Below are positions 60,433-64,000 of a DNA stretch of 64,000 nucleotides, piece by piece. The DNA is from Micromonospora echinospora (GTDB lineage Bacteria; Actinomycetota; Actinomycetes; Mycobacteriales; Micromonosporaceae): NCBI RefSeq assembly GCF_014203425.1, contig NZ_JACHJC010000001.1:1674001-1738000 (forward strand), given 5' to 3'. A model generated the notes under the pieces. The model was not told where the DNA came from, searched no databases, and saw only the letters and a list, made by a program, of their open reading frames with translations. A program made the translations under genes and the position numbers. Positions within the stretch are counted from its first letter, which is position 1. Every line of letters starts with the position of its first letter.

Positions 60433-61076
60433 ACCAGCCCGCTCTCGTACGCGATCACGACGAGCTGCGCCCGGTCGCGGGCATTGAGCTTCTGCAGCAA
60501 CCGGCTCACGTAGGTGCGGGCGGTGTCGGGGCTCAGGAACAGCGCCTGCCCGATCTCCGTGTTCGACCGCCCGGCGCCCACCTGCGCGAGCACGTCCCGC
60601 TCCCGGGCCGTCAGTCCGGCCAGCCGCGCCGGGTCGGCCGCCGGCGAGCGGGCCGCCGCCGCGAGCACCCGCCGGGTGACGGCGGGGGACAGCAGCGCGT
60701 CGCCACCGGCCACCGTCCGGACCGCGTCCCGCAGGGCGTCCGGCGCGGTGTCCTTGAGCAGGAAACCGGCCGCCCCGGCGCGGATCGCCTCGAACAGGTA
60801 TTCGTCGTCGTCGAACGTCGTCAGCATCACCACCTGCACGCCGTCCAGCGTCGGGTCGGTCAGGATCCGCCGGGTCGCCTCCAGCCCGTCTCCGCCGGGC
60901 ATCCGTACGTCCATCAGCACGATGTCGGGTCGCTGCTCGCGTACCACGGCGAGGCCGCTGCGGCCGTCGCCCGCCTCGCCCACCACCTCGATGTCCGGCG
61001 CCCGGTCGAGCAGCGCGCGCAGGCCGGTCCGGACCAGGTGCTGGTCGTCGACGAGGACGACGCGGATCGGGCTCAC
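60414..61076 (-). CDS. NarL/LuxR-type response regulator
   Basis: 220 residues. The receiver domain has IRVVLVDDQHLVRTGLRALL, RPDIVLMDVRMPGGDGLEAT (phospho-Asp) and VVMLTTFDDDEYLFEAIRAG with the Lys in FLLKDTAPDALRDAV. The LuxR HTH has LTARERDVLAQVGAGRSNTE, IGQALFLSPDTARTYVSRLL. GTG 61076. It overlaps the histidine-kinase gene by 4 nt, so both are one operon. Confidence 0.95.
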   Translation of the reverse strand: MSPIRVVLVDDQHLVRTGLRALLDRAPDIEVVGEAGDGRSGLAVVREQRPDIVLMDVRMPGGDGLEATRRILTDPTLDGVQVVMLTTFDDDEYLFEAIRAGAAGFLLKDTAPDALRDAVRTVAGGDALLSPAVTRRVLAAAARSPAADPARLAGLTARERDVLAQVGAGRSNTEIGQALFLSPDTARTYVSRLLQKLNARDRAQLVVIAYESGLVRPGEG

Positions 61077-62245
61077 GCGGCCACCCCCGCCAGCGGCAGA
61101 CTGACCGCCACGCGGAAACCGGCGCTGCCGGTTTCGACGGTGCTGGTTTCGCCAGTGCCGGTTTCGACGGTGCCGCCCAGGAGGGCGACCCGCTCGGCCA
61201 TGCCGCGCAGGCCCTGACCCTCTCCGTCCGTCCGCACGGCGGGTGGGCCGCCGCGACCGTCGTCCACCACTTCAAGCGTGAGCCGTCCGGGCGTGGCGCG
61301 GACCGTCACGGTGACCCGGGTGGCTTCCGCGTGGCGCAGCACGTTCGTCAACGCCTCCTGCACGACCCGGTAGACAGTGCTGCCCACCACCGCCGGAAGC
61401 CTGTCCACCTGCCCTTCGACGCGCAGGTCGACAGCCAGCCCGCCGCGGCGTACGCCGTCGACGAGCGCCGGGATCTGGTCGAAGCCGGGGACCGGCTCCC
61501 GTGGTCCGGGTTCGCGGCGCAGCGTGCCGAGCGTGGCCCGCAACTCCGCCATCGCGCTGCCGCTCACCGACCGGATCGCGGCCAGCGCGCTCTCCGCCTG
61601 CGCCGGATCGCTGTCGGCGAGCGCCTCCCGGGCGACGGCGGACTGCAACGTGATCACCGACATCGTGTGGCCGAGCGTGTCGTGCACCTCCCGGGCGATG
61701 CGCAGCCGTTCCGCCTCGACCTGCCGGGCTGCCTCCCGGTGGCGCTCCTCGTCAGCCGCGACCGCCTGCCGGATCAACGCCGCCCGCAGCGACCTGCGGT
61801 TGCGTACCGCGTCGCCGAGGGCGATGACGGCGAGCAGCAACGCCGCCTCGGAGCCCAGTTGCGTACCGACGACGACGCCGATGTCGTCCCCCTCGGCCAG
61901 CCGCGCGACCACCGACACGGCCAGCAGACCCCCGGCGACCACAGCGGCCGGAACCACCCGCCCGCGTTCGGACACCCGGTAGAGCACGGCCGCGGCCGGG
62001 GCGGCCACCCCGACCGGCGGCAGGCCCAGCGCGTAGTACCCGAGAATGGCGACCGCCGTGGCCAGCAGCGCCGGCACCGGCCACCGCCGGGCGCACAGCA
62101 CCAGCCCGCCGAGCCCCGCGCCGAACAGCACGGCGAGCGCCGCGCCGCCGGCAGCGGGCCGCTCGGCCGCCACGGCCACCGCGACCAGGCCGAGCGTGGC
62201 CGCGGCGAGCAGCGCGTCGGCGCGTCCGGGTGAGGTGTCGGGCAC
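61073..62245 (-). CDS. HisKA_3-type sensor histidine kinase
   Basis: 390 residues. Five or six helices in residues 10-150 form the sensor. The dimerisation box is ERLRIAREVHDTLGHTMSVI with the phospho-His, and the HATPase domain has VVQEALTNVLRHAEATRVTV, LTLEVVDDGRGG and GLRGMAERVALLGGTVETGT. GTG 62245 follows TAGGCT by 6 nt (leaderless). The 4-nt overlap links it to the response regulator. The convergent MMPL gene is a possible but unproven target. Confidence 0.94.
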   Translation of the reverse strand: MPDTSPGRADALLAAATLGLVAVAVAAERPAAGGAALAVLFGAGLGGLVLCARRWPVPALLATAVAILGYYALGLPPVGVAAPAAAVLYRVSERGRVVPAAVVAGGLLAVSVVARLAEGDDIGVVVGTQLGSEAALLLAVIALGDAVRNRRSLRAALIRQAVAADEERHREAARQVEAERLRIAREVHDTLGHTMSVITLQSAVAREALADSDPAQAESALAAIRSVSGSAMAELRATLGTLRREPGPREPVPGFDQIPALVDGVRRGGLAVDLRVEGQVDRLPAVVGSTVYRVVQEALTNVLRHAEATRVTVTVRATPGRLTLEVVDDGRGGPPAVRTDGEGQGLRGMAERVALLGGTVETGTGETSTVETGSAGFRVAVSLPLAGVAA

Positions 62246-62414
62246 GCTTCGAGCCTAGGTCCGCGCGGCCCCTCGCCGCTGTCGTCCGCAGGCGTCAGGG
62301 ACAACCCCGAGGCGTACGCCGAGAAGCGACAACCGGTCGCGCGGCCACGCGGACGACGGCCGCCGGCTGCCGACCTAGCGTCGATGGCGTCCCCAATTCG
62401 TGAGGAGAACCCTC

Positions 62415-62987
62415 GTGGTACGCACAAGACTGACCTGGATCGCCCTGATTGCGATGGTCTGGGCATCGATGATGTCGTTCGGCGGGGTGGCCGCCGAGAC
62501 AGTCATGCTCTATCCGAACATCTTCAACGACGCGCCCGCCTCCCTCGACCGGGCCCGCGAGTTCCTCGTCCACGGCGGCCCGCACGACTACTTCCCGCCG
62601 CTCGGCGCGTCGGTGATCCTCAGCAGCGTCGCCGCGACGCTGCTCACCTGGCGCGACCGCCGGCTGCGCTGGTGGGTCGCCGGTGCCACCGCAGTCTTCG
62701 TCGTCTGCGAGTTCCTGTTCTCGGCTGTCTTCTTCTGGCCGCGCAACGAGATCATGTTCGTGGACCCGGTGGGGACGCACTCGCCGGAGTACCTGCGGCA
62801 GGTCGCGGCGGAGTTCGTCGCCGGGCACTGGGTGCGCTTCGCCGGAGGGGCGGTCACCGCCGTACTGGCGTTCGTCGCGCTGCTGCGGTTCGTGCGCTTG
62901 ACCGCGCCGGCCTCGGCATCGGATTCCGTGCCGGTTTCGGGACCGTCGTCGGTTTCGTCTTCCGCTTCTTCGGAGGTGACGCGATGA
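62415..62987 (+). CDS. Four-helix membrane protein of unknown function
   Basis: 190 residues. Helices include WIALIAMVWASMMSFGGVAA, GASVILSSVAATLLTW, WWVAGATAVFVVCEFLFSAV and FAGGAVTAVLAFVALLRFVR. NIFNDAPASLDRAREFLV and FFWPRNEIMFVDPVGTHSPE are the loops. The start is GTG 62415 with GAGGAG 7 nt before it; TAGCGT at about 62374 may be the -10. It overlaps the next gene by 4 nt (ATGA). It resembles DUF1772-like small membrane proteins only loosely. Confidence 0.75.
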   Translation: MVRTRLTWIALIAMVWASMMSFGGVAAETVMLYPNIFNDAPASLDRAREFLVHGGPHDYFPPLGASVILSSVAATLLTWRDRRLRWWVAGATAVFVVCEFLFSAVFFWPRNEIMFVDPVGTHSPEYLRQVAAEFVAGHWVRFAGGAVTAVLAFVALLRFVRLTAPASASDSVPVSGPSSVSSSASSEVTR

Positions 62988-63622
62988 GCGGGGCCCGCCG
63001 TACCCTCGGGTTCTCCTGGCCGGCGCTGGTCGCGCTCGCCGCGCTGGCCGCCCCGCGCGTAGCTCTGCACGACCTGGACGTGGTGCCGGAGGGCACGATC
63101 GTGGCCGCGCTGCTGGCGGTCGGGCCGCCGCTGTGCTGGGTGGCCGCCGTGCTGTGGCGGCGCCCGCCGCGCCCGTTCCTGACGCTTGTCGTGATCGGGG
63201 CGCTGTACGGGGTGTTCCTGGCGGCCGGTCACCAGGTGTTCTGGGACTCGTCGCTGGGGATGGACGCGCCGGGGTTGGCCGGGCTGGCGCCGGGGGCGCG
63301 GGAGGCGTTGTTGCGGGGTGCGGCGGCGATGTCGAGCCTGGTCACCGGAACGGTGGTGGGGGTGGCGGCTGGGGCGGTGGCGGTGCTGCTGAGCCGGGTG
63401 CTGCCTGTACCAGGTGACCCCCACGCTAGCGGCATTTCCATTGGCTCCTTCCACCGCGCCAACCCAGCAACCATGTCCTCCAGGGATTCGACCGACCCGC
63501 GCGCTGTCCTACCCGGGTGTGGCGACCGAGAGATTGTTCAATCACAGCCATCGCCTCAACCCGACGCAGCATCACGTCCTAGACCAGTTCAGTGCCCCTC
63601 TGGCACTCTCTTCGGCCCGTGA
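62984..63622 (+). CDS. Membrane protein with C-terminus replaced at the island edge
   Basis: 212 residues as read. The first 143 or so form four helices (FSWPALVALAALAAPRVALH, AALLAVGPPLCWVAAVLWRR, PFLTLVVIGALYGVFLAAGH, MSSLVTGTVVGVAAGAVAVL) in normal high-GC codon use and overlap the previous gene. After VLPVPGD (about 63415) composition shifts to lower GC and the rest, including SIGSFHRANPATM and PGCGDREIV, has no domain-like character. I think the native end was lost by insertion and the reading frame now runs into foreign DNA until 63622. Confidence 0.6.
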   Translation: MSGARRTLGFSWPALVALAALAAPRVALHDLDVVPEGTIVAALLAVGPPLCWVAAVLWRRPPRPFLTLVVIGALYGVFLAAGHQVFWDSSLGMDAPGLAGLAPGAREALLRGAAAMSSLVTGTVVGVAAGAVAVLLSRVLPVPGDPHASGISIGSFHRANPATMSSRDSTDPRAVLPGCGDREIVQSQPSPQPDAASRPRPVQCPSGTLFGP

Positions 63623-63820
63623 ACGCGAAGCGATTTCGGCGGGAGCGAAGGCCGTTCCGTCGGCACAGACAACGCTTGTCGTATAGGGCTGCCACCCGAT
63701 ACAGGCCGCAAGCGCATCTAGCGCTGAGGTTCCCGAGGCGGCTGCGCAAGGCCCTGGAGCCCGGCTCCACAGAACGATGCTCTGGCTGCGGAAGGCGGAC
63801 CGCGTGTCGGCCAGCCCCCA
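63413..63820. other. Junction of about 400 bp, no recognised gene
   Basis: Lower-GC stretch between the membrane protein and the methyltransferase promoter. Short frames exist on both strands; one minus-strand frame has MVAGLARWKEPMEMPLAWGS and one plus frame ends with CSGCGRRTACRPAPIG, but I recognise neither and would not call a gene. Confidence 0.4.
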
Positions 63821-63850
63821 TTGGCTAGGGGCAGTGGAGCCGGCTAGTGT
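63821..63850 (+). promoter_or_regulatory. Promoter of the DNA methyltransferase gene
   Basis: TTGGCT (63821-63826) and TAGTGT (63845-63850) are 18 bp apart, and ATG 63857 lies 6 nt past the -10, so the transcript is probably leaderless. Confidence 0.65.
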
Positions 63851-63856
63851 ACTGCC

Positions 63857-64000
63857 ATGCCGAAGATCTTCCGTGTCGTGGACCTCTTCGCCGGGTGTGG
63901 GGGGCTTACGGAGGGCCTTCGAAAGACCGGTCGATATGATCCTGTGGGTGCGGTTGAGGTCGACCCAGCTGCTGCCGCCACGTACGCCGAAAACTTTGGC
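63857..64000 (+). CDS. Cytosine-5 DNA methyltransferase (5' end only)
   Basis: The first 48 codons read MPKIFRVVDLFAGCGGLTEG, LRKTGRYDPVGAVEVDP and AAAATYAENFG before the window ends. This is motif I (DLFAGCGGLxxG, SAM binding) and motif II (VEVDPxAxxTYxxNF) of C5 methyltransferases. It probably belongs to a restriction-modification or other defence unit continuing to the right. No endonuclease is visible inside the window. Confidence 0.92.
   Translation, partial: MPKIFRVVDLFAGCGGLTEGLRKTGRYDPVGAVEVDPAAAATYAENFG

Noticed and set aside
63579..63828. Short frames of 78-80 codons on both strands near the right end
   Set aside because: Neither has a recognisable domain or a ribosome site, and they overlap each other.

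Overview
The window is 64 kb of a very GC-rich actinomycete chromosome, most likely Micromonospora or a close relative in the Micromonosporaceae. The reasons are the codon use, the many leaderless promoters (TANNNT hexamers 6-7 nt before ATG/GTG), the SigE-family ECF sigma factor, a TmsAB-like pair for 10-methyl fatty acids, and dispersed GATC-ended hairpin repeats. The genus is an inference from gene content and repeat style, not from a search.

Layout. 1-3214: a benzoylformate decarboxylase-type ThDP enzyme (cut by the left edge), methylthioadenosine phosphorylase and a YqgE/AlgH protein. 3305-3377: tRNA-Ala(GGC), followed by a decayed mobile-element scar (serine recombinase tail, RelE-like toxin tail). 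4205-16493: a polymorphic-toxin locus with a 1450-residue LamG/DNRLRE secreted protein, a 2243-residue RHS protein ending in a Hint domain and a deaminase-like toxin, and a candidate immunity gene behind its own terminator and -10 box. 16588-23774: DUF1772 protein, AraC regulator, VOC protein, DUF4153-like membrane protein, a membrane-anchored AA10 LPMO and two aldo/keto reductases. 23852-27288: an AAA+/VWA operon. 27289-28215: a non-coding stretch of hairpin repeats and a short tandem repeat, leading to a secreted lysozyme-like protein. 28920-36300: DinB-like protein, GlxA-type regulator, MFS exporter, ricin-type lectin protein, DUF427, YbaK, then the TmsA/TmsB-like pair. 36392-40917: ArsR-SRPBCC operon, a zinc-ribbon cassette between two inverted 58-bp repeats, and a two-gene unit with a PD-(D/E)XK nuclease-like protein and an unknown partner. 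40928-51310: S41 peptidase with a divergent ArsR regulator, a GGDEF-EAL protein, TipA-like MerR, monooxygenase, gluconate permease and kinase, and a membrane protein. 51317-60391: ECF sigma operon with a possible MreC-like membrane partner, an APH-type kinase carrying an in-frame repeat insertion, AraC/GyrI regulator, YidD, DUF2071, VOC and an MMPL exporter. 60414-62245: two-component system. 62415-64000: two membrane proteins, then an apparent island edge near 63.41 kb and the start of a cytosine-5 DNA methyltransferase cut by the right edge.

How parts fit together. The LamG and RHS proteins look like one cell-surface or secreted antagonism unit whose immunity gene is independently expressed. 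GntK and GntP together import and phosphorylate gluconate. The FAD oxidoreductase and methyltransferase would convert oleoyl-type lipids to 10-methyl-branched chains. Both ArsR regulators have visible palindromic operators next to their targets. The right end seems to enter a horizontally acquired restriction or defence region that continues outside the window.
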